NCBI RefSeq assembly: GCF_014524545.1
Contig: NZ_CP053557.1
Coordinates: forward strand, 2,629,501 to 2,693,500
Reading direction: 5' to 3'
DNA length: 64,000 nucleotides
From: Exiguobacterium sp. Helios
GTDB lineage: Bacteria; Bacillota; Bacilli; Exiguobacteriales; Exiguobacteriaceae
The position numbers were made by a program, and so were the translations under genes. Numbering within the stretch: position 1 is the first letter of the stretch; each line of letters begins with the position of its first letter. The notes beneath the pieces are model-generated. The model was not told the DNA's origin. It saw nothing but the letters and a program-made list of their open reading frames with translations, and searched no databases. Positions 33,891 to 44,541 of this stretch are shown piece after piece.

Positions 33891-35312
33891 TTATTGTGCC
33901 GCGACGTCCAGCGCTTTGATGCGCTGAACATCATTTTTTTCATCTTCCAGTTTCTTCAGGAGACGGGTTTCCATTTCGGACGCCGTCACTTGATCGATTT
34001 TACCGGTCACTTCGAGTTTCGCTTCTTTTTGAAGACGCTCGACGGCCTGCTTCATCGTATCGCCATAGTAACCGTCCTGCCCTTTTGGATCGAAGCCGAT
34101 TGCTTCGAGGACCAGGTGCGCGTTTTCGACGGCTTTGCCGTAATCCCCAGTCGCAAGTGTCTTGTCATCGGTTAGAATCTTCGTCACATTAAAGTAATCT
34201 GGCTGCTTGACTTCGACCGTCGGCTTGACCCCTTTTTTATGAATCCAGTTTCCGTCCGGAGTCAGCCATTTGTTCGTCGTCAGCTTCAAATCACTGCCGT
34301 CTTTTAAATCATAGGCACTTTGGACGATTCCTTTCCCGAATGACTTCGTTCCGACCACTTCCGCACCGGCGCCTTCTTTGAGACCGGCAGCCAGAATTTC
34401 CGAAGCTGAGGCCGATCCGCTGTCTTCGAGGACAACAAGCTTATAAGGTTTCTTCTCGTCCGCTTTCCCGAATTCCTGCGTCCGCTCCCCTTTGTTGTCC
34501 TCTACCTGGAAAATCGGTGTCTCTTTCGGAATGAACGGCGCAATCATTTGCGAGACGGCCGTCAGCAGGCCGCCCGGATTTCCCCTGACATCGATGACAA
34601 GTCCATCAATGTTTTTCTCCTCGAGCGCTGCGAGTTGTTCCTCGAACTCTTTTGCCGTCGGATCCGAGAATTGTGTCACCTGCAGGACACCAATCGTCTT
34701 GCCATTAACTTTTTCCGTCTTCGAATAGACGGTTTCAATCGGAATCGTATCGCGGACGATCGAAATCTTCATCGGATCCTGTCCGCCGCGTTGAATCGTC
34801 AAGACGACTTTCGTCCCTTTTTCGCCGCGGATTTTCTTGACCGCTTGATCCGTTTTCTGTCCTTTTGTTGATTTACCGTCGATTTCTAAAATAATATCCC
34901 CCGGTTTGATACCGGCTTTTTCAGCGGGCGATCCCTTGATCGGTGAGACGATGACAATCGATTCGCCTTTTTGTTCGAGCGTCGCACCGATGCCTTCGAA
35001 TGAAGACGACAAATTCGTGTTGAACGATGCCGTTTCCGATTCGTCCATATAGACGGAATAGGGATCTTCGAGGACTTCCGTCATTCCCGTCAGTGCCCCT
35101 TCGAGCAACTCCTGATCCGTCACGTCCTCGAGATAATTTTGGGAAATCATCTATCTGACCTGATCAATCTTTTTCCAATCTCCCGTTGCGTTAGACGAAG
35201 AACTCGTCGCCACTGAATCCGTTCCACCTGCCGCTAACATCCCGACAGCCCCTGCTCCAAGACCCAAACCAAACGTACTGACCGCTATGACGGCCGTTGT
35301 CGATTTTTTCAC
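33891..35312 (-). pseudogene. ctpB: C-terminal processing protease CtpB-like, with an in-frame amber codon
   Basis: An uninterrupted reading frame of 473 codons runs from GTG 35312 (GAGG site upstream) to 33891 except for TAG at 35153-35151 (codon 54). The first 53 codons encode a membrane anchor (TAVIAVSTFGLGLGAGAVGM) and a WKKIDQVR segment that joins naturally to MISQNYLEDV. The S41 protease body is complete: PDZ around 100-180, catalytic serine in DSGSASASE, lysine in FGKGIVQ, and a C-terminal peptidoglycan-binding domain. An ATG directly follows TAG, so reinitiation could give a 419-residue form with no anchor. The family normally acts outside the membrane, so that form would probably be non-functional. 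A sequencing error is possible. Confidence 0.88.
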
Positions 35313-35407
35313 GCGTAATTCCTCGTTTCTGGTGTAAACCTGCTATTTTTTTCAGTATAGCAAAAAAAGATAGGTTACCCTATCTTTTCGTCAGTCGCTC
35401 GTTGAAG

Positions 35408-36811
35408 TTATAAGATGTACGGTGCCGGATCAACCGCATTTGGTTGCCCGACAGCCCACTCGCCGCGATGGATCTCAAAGTGGAGATGCGGTCCTGTCGA
35501 CCAGCCGGTTGAACCGAGTTTGCCGACGATATCCCCCGGCATGACTGTTTGTCCCGCCTTGACCGAAACCGAATCGAGATGGCCGTAAACAGTCGTCCAG
35601 ACCTTTCCGTCAATCAGGTGTGTAATCATGACGACATTTCCATAGCCGGTCGCACTTCCGGCGCGGAGGACAATCCCCCCTGCCGCTGCTTTAATCGGGG
35701 TTCCTTTAGCATTAACGAGATCCAGTCCGGTATGCCGTTCCGATTTTCCGGTCAACGGATTGTTGCGGGGACCGAACGGGGACGAGACGTAGCCGGTGAC
35801 AGGCAATAGGAAAGGCTTTACGATCGTGCCCGGTTCCGATGTCTCCGGTTGGGCAGAAGGTGTTTCCGTCACCGGTTCCGAAGCCGTCGGCGGACGGGAC
35901 GTTGGTTGATTTTGTTCTTGCTGTTCTTTTTCTGCTTTTGCTTCCTGTTCTGCCTGCCGCTCAGCTTCTGCTGCTGCCTCTGCTTCCCGGGCAGCGGCCG
36001 CTCTTTGCGTCGCTTCGGCACGTTCTTTTGCTTCTTGTTGCGCCCGTAGTTCGGCCGCCCGCAATTCTTCCAACTGACGGCTGATCAGACGTTGCTGGTC
36101 TTCAAGGATTGCAGCTTCTTCCGCTTTCGTGAACTGTTCCTGTTGTAACTGTTCGACCTGACTGTTCAACCGGACAACCAACGTCCGTTTGACTTCTGAT
36201 TCCGCGATGATCCGGGTCTGCAAAATCAACAGCTTCCGCTGCTCTTTTTTTAATTGTCCGAGTACGAGTTCCTGCTCGGACCGTTGTTCGGTTAACTGTT
36301 TGACGTTCGCCTGGTATGTCTGCAGGACACCGTCGTCCTGCTTGATGATTTCGCTGACAGTACTGAAACGTGAAATCAAATCCCCGAAATCCTTGGCATC
36401 GAGCAATACTTCGATGTATTTGACATCCCCATCCCGTTGGACGGACCGCAACCGGTCCCCGATCAATTTTTCCTGTGTCCGGAGTTTGGATTCCGTTTGA
36501 CCGACGGCACGGGTGACGATCGCCAGTTCCTCTTTGGCAACAGAAACAGCCGCCTGTTGATCCGCAATCTTACTCGCTAAATCTTCCAGACGGCTGTTGA
36601 CTTCATCAAGACGCACTTTCGCTTCCTTGCGCTCCTGTTTCGTCAAGACTAACTTCTCCGATGTCTGATTCTGCGATTGTTCCGTCTCTTGCAGACGGGA
36701 CTCGACCTCCTGTTGTTCCTTCAACAAATCTTCCTTGGACGTTGCCTGAACGGATACACTTGAACCAATTAATGCCAAGCTTAGGACGGTAGAACAGAAT
36801 CGGACCTTCAT
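35408..36811 (-). CDS. murein hydrolase activator/M23 endopeptidase with coiled coil
   Basis: The start at 36811 (MKVRFCSTVLSLALIG) gives a signal peptide, with cleavage near SVQA-TS. The product has 467 residues. Two long coiled-coil regions (about 25-250) precede an alanine/glutamate-rich linker and an LytM/M23 domain with HTGLD, TVYGHLDS and HLHFEI zinc ligands. Known biology: FtsEX controls such hydrolases (EnvC, PcsB or CwlO). It lies directly downstream of ftsEX, so it is very probably their target. Confidence 0.92.
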   Translation of the reverse strand: MKVRFCSTVLSLALIGSSVSVQATSKEDLLKEQQEVESRLQETEQSQNQTSEKLVLTKQERKEAKVRLDEVNSRLEDLASKIADQQAAVSVAKEELAIVTRAVGQTESKLRTQEKLIGDRLRSVQRDGDVKYIEVLLDAKDFGDLISRFSTVSEIIKQDDGVLQTYQANVKQLTEQRSEQELVLGQLKKEQRKLLILQTRIIAESEVKRTLVVRLNSQVEQLQQEQFTKAEEAAILEDQQRLISRQLEELRAAELRAQQEAKERAEATQRAAAAREAEAAAEAERQAEQEAKAEKEQQEQNQPTSRPPTASEPVTETPSAQPETSEPGTIVKPFLLPVTGYVSSPFGPRNNPLTGKSERHTGLDLVNAKGTPIKAAAGGIVLRAGSATGYGNVVMITHLIDGKVWTTVYGHLDSVSVKAGQTVMPGDIVGKLGSTGWSTGPHLHFEIHRGEWAVGQPNAVDPAPYIL

Positions 36812-36852
36812 GAGAAGCATCTCTCCTCTATCTTTTATTTGATTTTCAGAAT

Positions 36853-37752
36853 TTAAATCTTCAAGAAACGGCCAAGTGACGTCGTTGATCCCCATACACC
36901 GATGAAGGCACCGAGCGCCAGCAGGATGACGGAAACCTGAATCGACAGTTCACCCGGTGGAATCAAGGTGAAGATCGAGGCATTCAATGATACGAGCTGT
37001 GGTTGCAACGCATTGTACGTCACTTCGTATCCGAAGTAGACGACGGCAATCGGGATTAAGGCCCCGAGGACACCCATCAACAGTCCTTCAATGAAGAACG
37101 GTGCACGAATGAAGCCGTTTTTTGCACCAACGAGTCGCATGATTTCAATCTCACGGCGACGTGAGAAAATCGTGACCTTGATCGTATTCGAAATGAGGAA
37201 CATCGCCATGAATGTCAAACCGACAATCAGGATGATTCCGCCGATCCGAACCCCTTCAAGGAAGTTGAACATCTTCTCAACATAATCTTCGCCATATTCG
37301 ACACTATCTATATTTTCCATTTTTTTGACGGTATTTGCAATAGTTTCTGTCTCATTTGGTGAAGTCGCCTTGACGATATACCGGTCGTGGAGCGGATTAT
37401 CCTTCTCAACCGACTGGTAGGCTTGTGATCCTTCGCCAAGCTGTTCCTTGAAGCGGTCCAGTTCTTCTTCTTTTGAGCTGTAACGAACAGATTCAACACC
37501 CGGCATCTGTTCTAGTTTTTTTCCAACTGCATCGATTTTTGCCTGATCGGACTCTCGTTCGACGAACACTTGAATTTCGACGTCTTTTTCGACGTTATCG
37601 GAAATCTTGTTGACGTTGAACATGACCATCGCAAAAATCCCGACGAGTAATAAGGTCACGGTAACGGCACTGACGGAAGCGAATGTCATCCAGCCGTTTC
37701 GGACGAGACCTTTTGCCCCTTCCCGTAAATGACGGAATCCATTAAACTTCAT
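36853..37752 (-). CDS. ftsX: cell-division ABC transporter permease FtsX
   Basis: The start at 37752 (MKFNGFRHLREGAKGL) overlaps the ftsE end by 11 bp. The product has 299 residues with four membrane segments: one after residue 20 and three C-terminal. The extracellular loop lies between (about 45-165). It carries FtsE's ATP signal across the membrane to a murein hydrolase, here probably the next gene's product. Confidence 0.96.
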   Translation of the reverse strand: MKFNGFRHLREGAKGLVRNGWMTFASVSAVTVTLLLVGIFAMVMFNVNKISDNVEKDVEIQVFVERESDQAKIDAVGKKLEQMPGVESVRYSSKEEELDRFKEQLGEGSQAYQSVEKDNPLHDRYIVKATSPNETETIANTVKKMENIDSVEYGEDYVEKMFNFLEGVRIGGIILIVGLTFMAMFLISNTIKVTIFSRRREIEIMRLVGAKNGFIRAPFFIEGLLMGVLGALIPIAVVYFGYEVTYNALQPQLVSLNASIFTLIPPGELSIQVSVILLALGAFIGVWGSTTSLGRFLKI

Positions 37753-38437
37753 AGCCGTACATTCCTTTCTCTTCGTCTCGGACGATTTTTCCACCGTCAA
37801 TTGCGAGGACGCGATGACGCATCTTATTGACGATATCTCGGTTGTGGGTCGCCATTACGACCGTTGTCCCACGGCGATAAATCTCTTCAAATACTTCCAT
37901 GATCTCCCATGCTGTATCCGGGTCGAGGTTTCCTGTCGGCTCATCGGCGATGACAAGTGAGGGACGATTGACAATGGCTCTCGCGATCGAGATCCGTTGT
38001 TGTTCTCCACCGGATAATTCATCTGGATAGTTTCGTTCCTTGTGCTTCAGCTTCACAAGATCGAGTACTTCAAGCACTTTCTTACGGATTTGCGAGCGGT
38101 CTTCCCCGACGACTTCAAGGGCGAACGCGACGTTTTCATAAACCGTCAAGGACGGGAGTAGTTTAAAGTCTTGGAAGATGACGCCGATTTGGCGACGAAG
38201 TTCGGGGATTTGGCGGTTTTTCAACTTACCTACTTCAATTCCTTTAAATAAAAACGAACCGCTTGTCGGACGTTCTTCGCGATACATCATTTTCATGAAT
38301 GTCGATTTCCCGGCTCCGGATGGACCAACGATGTAGACGAATTCACCTTGGTTGATCGTCAAATTGACTTCACGAAGTGCCGTGACACCGTTCGGATAAA
38401 TTTTGCTGACTTGTTGCATCTTGATCACTTGCTTCAC
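37742..38437 (-). CDS. ftsE: cell-division ATP-binding protein FtsE
   Basis: The product has 231 residues. Walker A is GPSGAGKST, the signature is LSGGEQQR, and Walker B with its glutamate is LVIADEP. It pairs with FtsX to control peptidoglycan hydrolysis. It is the first gene of ftsE-ftsX-M23 and lies upstream of ctpB, as in B. subtilis. Confidence 0.97.
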   Translation of the reverse strand: MKQVIKMQQVSKIYPNGVTALREVNLTINQGEFVYIVGPSGAGKSTFMKMMYREERPTSGSFLFKGIEVGKLKNRQIPELRRQIGVIFQDFKLLPSLTVYENVAFALEVVGEDRSQIRKKVLEVLDLVKLKHKERNYPDELSGGEQQRISIARAIVNRPSLVIADEPTGNLDPDTAWEIMEVFEEIYRRGTTVVMATHNRDIVNKMRHRVLAIDGGKIVRDEEKGMYGYEV

Positions 38438-38556
38438 ATCCTTACTTGATTACTGATGGTGATCAGATAGGTCTTAACGCCTACCGAACCCCATTATAAC
38501 AGGCAACAATTTTTAAGCACATTACAATCAAATGTCATTTCCGGCTGATTTACATA

Positions 38557-38605
38557 AAAAAAGGGAGCCGGACAGCGAACATTTGTCATGTTCGTCATCT
38601 CTAGC
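38557..38605 (-). terminator. cccB terminator
   Basis: Minus strand: GACGAACAT/ATGTTCG inner stem extended by GGGCT and GGCTCCC-type flanks, then seven T. Confidence 0.8.
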
Positions 38606-38622
38606 CCCATACTATCACATAA

Positions 38623-38985
38623 TTATTTTTTGTCAGCTAACCAATCCGCAACGGCGACGATTTCTTTATCGTCTTTCAGGATACCGGCCGGCATTTGCCC
38701 TTTACCGTTTTTGATGATTTCCTGAATTTCTTCCGAAGAATATTTCGCTCCGACTTTCGTCAAGTTCGGTCCGACATTTCCCTCGAGATTATTCCCGTGA
38801 CACGAGGCACAGTTGTTGGCGAAGATTTTTTCAGCGTCAACCGCTGTTTCTGTTTTTGACGAATCATCGCTCATCGTCGATTCGTCTTTTGATGTATCCG
38901 ACGAACTTGAATCGTCACTGCCACATGCACCGAGTACAAGCGTCGCGCCGAGTCCGGCTGCGAGTAAAAGGTTTTTCAGTTTCAT
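38623..38985 (-). CDS. cccB: membrane-attached cytochrome c-551
   Basis: The start at 38985 ([20 protein letters not shown]) has an AAGGGGGA site. The product has 120 residues. A lipobox LGAC anchors it as a lipoprotein. After a serine/aspartate-rich linker comes a class I cytochrome c domain with haem site CASCH and the methionine ligand in GQMPAG. It probably delivers electrons to a terminal oxidase. Confidence 0.95.
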   Translation of the reverse strand: MKLKNLLLAAGLGATLVLGACGSDDSSSSDTSKDESTMSDDSSKTETAVDAEKIFANNCASCHGNNLEGNVGPNLTKVGAKYSSEEIQEIIKNGKGQMPAGILKDDKEIVAVADWLADKK

Positions 38986-39095
38986 CCGTATATCCCCCTT
39001 AGTAAGTACCAAATAACGTCGTTTGTTATTAGAGTATAACCGTTATCGCTACTTTTTAAGCGTGATTTCACAAAAACTTCACGAATAATAAACGA

Positions 39096-39965
39096 TTACG
39101 GCACATTCCGGTACCGTTTATCATCTGAAAAACCAAGTCCCAGCACTTCATGGGCTTCACTGACGACCAAAAAGGCTGTCGGATCGATGTGCTTGACGAT
39201 TTCCTTTAACGTCGTGATTTCCCCCTGCCGGACGACGACCATCAACATCGGTTTGCGTGTCCGTGTGAAGGCACCGGCGGCTTCGATTTCCGTCGCTCCC
39301 CGGTCAAGCGTTTGGAAAATCTCTTTGACAAGCGCTTCCCGTTGATCCGAGATGATATACGCCAGTTTGTCATTCGTGATACCGAGTTGCACAACATCAA
39401 TCATCTTGATCGTAATGAACAAGGCGACGAGGGCATACAAGCCGATTTCAAGCGAGAAGATGATCGCAGCACTGATGACGATCGTTCCGTCGAGCATGGC
39501 GATGCAGAAATGGAGCGGAATTTTCGTGAAGCGGTGCAGAATCTGGGCAATCAAGTCCATCCCGCCGGTCGAGGCGCGGGCTTTAAAAATCAGACCGAGA
39601 CCGATTCCGACACCGGCTCCGCCGAAGATGGCAGCAAGCATCGGATTCATCGTCGCTGCCGGTACGTCAAACCGTTCATAAACCAGGATGACGACCGGTA
39701 AAAAGATCGAGCCGACCAGTGATTTGACGCCAAATCCCATCCCGAGAATCATCCAGCCGATTGCGAGCAGGACAATGTTGGCAATCAATTGAAACAAGCC
39801 CGGTGAAATCCCGAACAGATCGTTTAAAACGATCGACAGACCGCTGACGCCTCCGGAGGCCAACTGGTTCGGTGCCAAAAATAAACTGAAGGCACTGGCG
39901 ACGAACACAGAACCGAGTAATAAATAAATATAGTCGCGAACGACTTCCTGACGTGTTGATGTCAT
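39096..39965 (-). CDS. yvjA: YitT-family membrane protein (DUF161/DUF2179)
   Basis: The product has 289 residues. Five or six membrane segments (about 12-205) precede a cytoplasmic DUF2179 domain (about 215-285, including GEITTLKEIVKHIDP). LFLAPNQLASGGVSGLS is a family hallmark near the N-terminus. Function is not known. The position between cccB and prfB matches yvjA of B. subtilis. Confidence 0.88.
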   Translation of the reverse strand: MTSTRQEVVRDYIYLLLGSVFVASAFSLFLAPNQLASGGVSGLSIVLNDLFGISPGLFQLIANIVLLAIGWMILGMGFGVKSLVGSIFLPVVILVYERFDVPAATMNPMLAAIFGGAGVGIGLGLIFKARASTGGMDLIAQILHRFTKIPLHFCIAMLDGTIVISAAIIFSLEIGLYALVALFITIKMIDVVQLGITNDKLAYIISDQREALVKEIFQTLDRGATEIEAAGAFTRTRKPMLMVVVRQGEITTLKEIVKHIDPTAFLVVSEAHEVLGLGFSDDKRYRNVP

Positions 39966-40066
39966 AACGTTACATTTCCCCTTATATAAGTTCTACAACC
40001 CGTTTTTCATTTTAGCGGAAAAACAGAGGAGCGACTAGAAGGGCTGAGCAACTCGCAGTGGTTCTC

Positions 40067-40570
40067 TTATACCGCACTAAAGGGTTTCGAGTACCGGACG
40101 ACACCACGAATCCCTTTTAACGCCTGCCGCTCGAGCGGCATGACGAGAAAGACGTCCGTCGGTACCGGGAATGGCGCTTCGATACCGTAATCGACGGCCC
40201 GCTCGAACCCGAACTGTGGATAATAACTGTCATGACCGAGGACGACGATATGCGATTCACCGGCTTCCCGGGCATCTTCAATCACTTGACGGATCAGTTC
40301 CGACCCGATACCTTTCCGTTGCCAGTGTGGTTTGACACCGACCGGCGCAAGTGCGAGCGACGGGATGTCTTCGATGTAAATCCGGCTCAGTAAGACATGT
40401 CCGACAATCTCTCCCTTGTCCGTGACGGCGACGCGGCTGTAGTGCGGGAGTGACGCCTCGTCTTCCCGTAACGCTTCGACAAGATCGGCTTCCGTCCGCT
40501 GACCAAACGCGGCTTGATGGACAAGCCGGATTCCGGCCGCGTCTTTGAATATTTCTGTACGAATCTGCAT
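40067..40570 (-). CDS. GNAT-family N-acetyltransferase
   Basis: The product has 167 residues. The acetyl-CoA loop is VKPHWQRKGIGSELI, followed by VLGHDSYYPQFGFERA, a pattern of small-molecule acetyltransferases (YhbS-like). An AGGCGA site lies in front of ATG. Substrate unknown. It is 66 bp after prfB, separated by a terminator. Confidence 0.88.
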   Translation of the reverse strand: MQIRTEIFKDAAGIRLVHQAAFGQRTEADLVEALREDEASLPHYSRVAVTDKGEIVGHVLLSRIYIEDIPSLALAPVGVKPHWQRKGIGSELIRQVIEDAREAGESHIVVLGHDSYYPQFGFERAVDYGIEAPFPVPTDVFLVMPLERQALKGIRGVVRYSKPFSAV

Positions 40571-40597
40571 CTGTTTCGCCTCCTGAATCGATTAGTA

Positions 40598-40628
40598 GAA
40601 AAAAACCGCCGACACAAAGGCCGACGGG
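40598..40628 (-). terminator. prfB terminator
   Basis: Minus strand: CCGTCGGC with GTCGGCGG around CTTTGT, then seven T. Confidence 0.88.
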
Positions 40629-40636
40629 ATATAAAC

Positions 40637-41737
40637 TTACATATTCATTAAGCGCAGGTACGCATCGATGAAGCCCATGATGTCTCCATCCATTGCCCCT
40701 TGCGTATTCCCGACTTCGTAGTTCGTCCGGTGATCCTTGACCATGCTGTATGGGTGGAAGACGTACGAACGAATCTGGCTGCCCCACGCGATGTCTGATT
40801 TTTCACCGCGGATTTCGTCGAGTTTCTTTTGCTTCTCTTCGATTTCACGTTGGTAGAGTTTTGCTTTCAACATCTTCATTGCCGCTTCACGGTTCTTGAT
40901 TTGCGACCGTTCCTGCTGACATGACACGACGACGCCTGTCGGGATATGTGTGATCCGAACGGCAGAGTCCGTCGTATTGATGTGCTGTCCACCGGCACCG
41001 GATGCCCGGTACGTATCGACACGTAAATCTTCCGTGCGGATATCGATATCGATGTCATCGTTGAATTCCGGCATGACGTCACACGACACGAACGACGTAT
41101 GGCGACGGCCTGACGAATCAAACGGTGAAATCCGGACAAGACGGTGAATCCCTTTTTCCGCTTTCAAATACCCATAGGCATTGTGCCCTTGAATACGGAG
41201 CGTGACCGATTTGACACCGGCTTCGTCACCCGGCTGATAGTCCATCGTTTCGACTTTCCAGCCCTGCTTGTCGCAAAAACGCTGGTACATCCGGAGTAAC
41301 ATCGATGCCCAGTCCTGCGACTCGGTTCCGCCGGCTCCCGGGTGTAATTCGAGAATCGCGTTGTTGGCATCGTATTCGCCGTTCAACAGGATTTGCAATT
41401 CGAACTCGTCAAACTTCCGTTTGATATCGCCGAGTTCCGACTCCAGTTCTTCCTGCAATTCGACGTCCGGCTCTTCTTTAATCAATTCGTACGTCAGGAC
41501 GATGTTTTCGTGACCGTCTGCGAGGTGCTGGTATTTATCGACCATTGCCTTCAGACCGTTTGATTCGTCGATGACTTTTTGCGCCGACTCCTGATTGTTC
41601 CAAAAGTCCGGGTATGTCATCTCATTTTCAAGCTCCTCGATGCGTGAGATTTTGTTCTCGAGATCGAGTGATGCCTTGTATTCATCGAGTTTCTTTTCCA
41701 TCCACTCGGCGGTATTGCGTATTTCTGCTAATTCCAT
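40637..41737 (-). CDS. prfB: peptide chain release factor 2 (no programmed frameshift)
   Basis: The product has 366 residues. It releases peptides at UGA and UAA codons. The stop-recognition motif is [10 protein letters not shown] and the hydrolysis motif is [13 protein letters not shown]. Most bacteria, including B. subtilis, have an in-frame UGA near codon 25 (CTT TGA C) needing a +1 shift. Here the matching position reads TCA CTC GAT CTC GAG with no extra base, so the frame is continuous. Autoregulation through UGA is therefore absent. An AAGGTGG site precedes the ATG. Confidence 0.97.
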   Translation of the reverse strand: MELAEIRNTAEWMEKKLDEYKASLDLENKISRIEELENEMTYPDFWNNQESAQKVIDESNGLKAMVDKYQHLADGHENIVLTYELIKEEPDVELQEELESELGDIKRKFDEFELQILLNGEYDANNAILELHPGAGGTESQDWASMLLRMYQRFCDKQGWKVETMDYQPGDEAGVKSVTLRIQGHNAYGYLKAEKGIHRLVRISPFDSSGRRHTSFVSCDVMPEFNDDIDIDIRTEDLRVDTYRASGAGGQHINTTDSAVRITHIPTGVVVSCQQERSQIKNREAAMKMLKAKLYQREIEEKQKKLDEIRGEKSDIAWGSQIRSYVFHPYSMVKDHRTNYEVGNTQGAMDGDIMGFIDAYLRLMNM

Positions 41738-41804
41738 TGTGTTCCACCTTCTCTTTCCGTCAAAAGAGGCAGGAATCTCCCGCCTCTCTCAGCCGCTTCG
41801 TCAC

Positions 41805-44324
41805 TTATGCCTGACGGCCGTGACAGTTCTTATATTTTTTACCGGATCCGCACCAACATGGGTCGTTACGTCCGATTTGTTCATTTGGATTTTTACGGAC
41901 CGGTGCTTTTTTGACGACCTTGTCCTCTTTACCGGAAACGGCGACTTCGTCTTTGACGACTTTTTCGCGTTTCAAGTTCGGATCAAGATCCGCCCGGAGA
42001 ACGAACTGTGTCACTTCTTCCGCAATCGCTGCGTTCATCGTATCAAACATCATCGAACCTTCCGATTGATACTCACGAAGTGGATCGTTTTGACCGTAGG
42101 CACGTAAATGAATCCCTTCACGCAATTGATCCATCTGATCGATATGGTTCATCCAGTGCTGATCGACAGCGCGGAGAACGATGACTTTCTCAAACTCGTC
42201 AAACGCTTCTGCCGGTACTTCCGAGCGTTTGTGCTCGTAATGGGCGAAAGTCCGTTCTTTTAACAGTTCGATGATTTCTTCGCGTTCCTTGCCGAACAGA
42301 TCCTGTTCCGACACTTTTTCTTCGAGCGCAAGTGTCTGGTTCGCCCACTCTGCTAACGCACCGATGCTCCACTCTTCCGGCACGAACTCGATTGGCGTGT
42401 ACTGATGGACACCCGCTTCAATCGTCTGTTCGATCATCGGACGGACGATGTTTGAAACCGACTGGGCATCAAGAATGGCTGCCCGGTCCGCGTACATGAC
42501 TTTCCGTTGGTCCGCCATGACGTTATCATATCCGAGAACTTGTTTCCGGGCATCAAAGTTATTTCCTTCGACCCGTTTTTGTGCCGATTCAACGGCCCGT
42601 GAGACCATCCGGCTTTCGATGGGTTGGGAATCGTCCATTCCGAGACGGTCCATCATCGATTGCAGGGAATCTGATCCGAAACGGCGCATCAATTCATCTT
42701 CGAGTGACAGATAGAACTGTGATGCCCCCGGATCTCCTTGACGTCCGGCACGACCACGAAGCTGGTTATCAATCCGGCGTGATTCGTGACGTTCTGTCCC
42801 GAGGATATAAAGACCGCCTTTTTCGATGACCCCTTGTCCAAGCTTGATGTCGGTACCACGACCGGCCATGTTCGTTGCGATCGTTACCGAGTTCGGTTGT
42901 CCCGCATTTTCAACGATTTCCGCTTCCCGTGCATGGTTTTTCGCATTCAAGACTTCGTGGCGGATGCCGCGTTTCTTGAGGATGCTGCTGAGGAGTTCAG
43001 ACGTCTCGACCGCTACCGTACCGACAAGGACCGGTTGTCCTTCGCGGTGGGCACGTTCGATTTCGTCCGCGACTGCCGCAAATTTCCCGTTCATCGTCTT
43101 GAAGATCAAGTCCGGCTGATCGTCCCGGACGATTGGTTTGTTCGTCGGAACCGGAACGACATGCATGTTATAGATGTTACGGAACTCTTCTTCCTCGGTT
43201 TTTGCTGTCCCGGTCATTCCGGCAAGCTTCGTGTACATCCGGAAGAAGTTTTGGTACGTGATCGTCGCAAGTGTCATCGATTCACGTTGAATCTCGACGC
43301 CTTCCTTCGCTTCAATCGCCTGGTGCAGACCTTCCGAATAACGGCGGCCTTCCATGACACGTCCCGTGAACTGGTCAATGATCATGACTTCGTCTTCACG
43401 AACCATGTAATCAACGTCCCGGTGCATGACGGAGTTCGCACGTAGCGCAAGACTCAAGTGATGGTTCAACGCGATGTGGTCGAGCGCAAACAGGTTATCG
43501 ATGCCGAAATATTTTTCAGCACGGTCGATTCCCTGTTCCGTCAGTAAAACACTTTTCGTTTTGATGTCGACGGTATAGTCTTCGTCTGCTTTCATCATCT
43601 TCGCGAACGTATCCGCCTGCGAATAGAGCGCTGTCGATTTTTCGGCAGAACCGGAAATGATCAGCGGTGTCCGCGCTTCATCGACAAGAATCGAGTCGAC
43701 TTCATCGACGACAGCGAAGGACAGCGGACGCTGCACGCGGTCTTCTTTATAGAGGACCATGTTGTCACGCAGGTAATCGAATCCGAACTCATTGTTCGTT
43801 CCGTATGTGATGTCACAGTTGTAAGCCGCTTGTTTTTCCTGGCGCGACATGCTCGACAAGTTCAGACCGACTGATAAACCGAGTGCTGCGTAAAGTGGTT
43901 CCATGATGTCCCGGTCACGTTTCGCCAAATATTCATTGACGGTGATGACGTGGACGCCGTTTCCGGCGAGGGCATTCAAATAGACAGGAAGTGTCGCAAC
44001 AAGCGTTTTCCCTTCCCCGGTCTTCATTTCAGCGATATCGCCGTTGTGCAGGACGTATCCGCCGATCAGCTGGACACGGTAATGACGCATCCCGAGGACA
44101 CGCGTTGAAACTTCGCGACAGACCGCAAAAGCTTCCGGTAAAATATCATCGAGGTCTTCCCCGTTCTCAAGACGAGTCCGGAATTCGACCGCTTTTCCTT
44201 CTAATTCTTGATCCGATAAGGCAGCGACTTGTGCCTCAAATGATTCCACGGCATCCGCCGCTTTTTCTGCTTTTTTCAGAACACGTTTCGTCGGTGCGAA
44301 TAACTCTTTTAGAAAATTAGCCAT
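41805..44324 (-). CDS. secA: preprotein translocase ATPase SecA
   Basis: The product has 839 residues. It drives secretory proteins through SecYEG. Walker A is [11 protein letters not shown], the DEAD-like motif is [15 protein letters not shown], and [11 protein letters not shown] belongs to the second motor domain. The C-terminal zinc tail [14 protein letters not shown] binds SecB or ribosomes. Same order as in B. subtilis (hpf-secA-prfB). Confidence 0.98.
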   Translation of the reverse strand: MANFLKELFAPTKRVLKKAEKAADAVESFEAQVAALSDQELEGKAVEFRTRLENGEDLDDILPEAFAVCREVSTRVLGMRHYRVQLIGGYVLHNGDIAEMKTGEGKTLVATLPVYLNALAGNGVHVITVNEYLAKRDRDIMEPLYAALGLSVGLNLSSMSRQEKQAAYNCDITYGTNNEFGFDYLRDNMVLYKEDRVQRPLSFAVVDEVDSILVDEARTPLIISGSAEKSTALYSQADTFAKMMKADEDYTVDIKTKSVLLTEQGIDRAEKYFGIDNLFALDHIALNHHLSLALRANSVMHRDVDYMVREDEVMIIDQFTGRVMEGRRYSEGLHQAIEAKEGVEIQRESMTLATITYQNFFRMYTKLAGMTGTAKTEEEEFRNIYNMHVVPVPTNKPIVRDDQPDLIFKTMNGKFAAVADEIERAHREGQPVLVGTVAVETSELLSSILKKRGIRHEVLNAKNHAREAEIVENAGQPNSVTIATNMAGRGTDIKLGQGVIEKGGLYILGTERHESRRIDNQLRGRAGRQGDPGASQFYLSLEDELMRRFGSDSLQSMMDRLGMDDSQPIESRMVSRAVESAQKRVEGNNFDARKQVLGYDNVMADQRKVMYADRAAILDAQSVSNIVRPMIEQTIEAGVHQYTPIEFVPEEWSIGALAEWANQTLALEEKVSEQDLFGKEREEIIELLKERTFAHYEHKRSEVPAEAFDEFEKVIVLRAVDQHWMNHIDQMDQLREGIHLRAYGQNDPLREYQSEGSMMFDTMNAAIAEEVTQFVLRADLDPNLKREKVVKDEVAVSGKEDKVVKKAPVRKNPNEQIGRNDPCWCGSGKKYKNCHGRQA

Positions 44325-44500
44325 GCCTTACAGTCCCCTTACTTCGAACGATTCTTTAAACGAACAGAATTCCGAGATTTTTCCTTTATTCAGTGTACCG
44401 AATACGCCGTCAAATTTCAACACGCGGACCATCCGCGTCACGGGAAATCCAACTTTAGTCTGAGACAACTTCTATTCATGAATAGTTTTTTATCATACCA

Positions 44501-44533
44501 AAAGAGGACTTACTCCATGGAGTAAGTCCTCTG
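44501..44533 (-). terminator. hpf terminator
   Basis: AGAGGACTTACTCC and its complement form a 12-14-bp stem with a 4-nt loop, followed on the minus strand by TTTT. Confidence 0.85.
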
Positions 44534-44541
44534 TAGATTCA

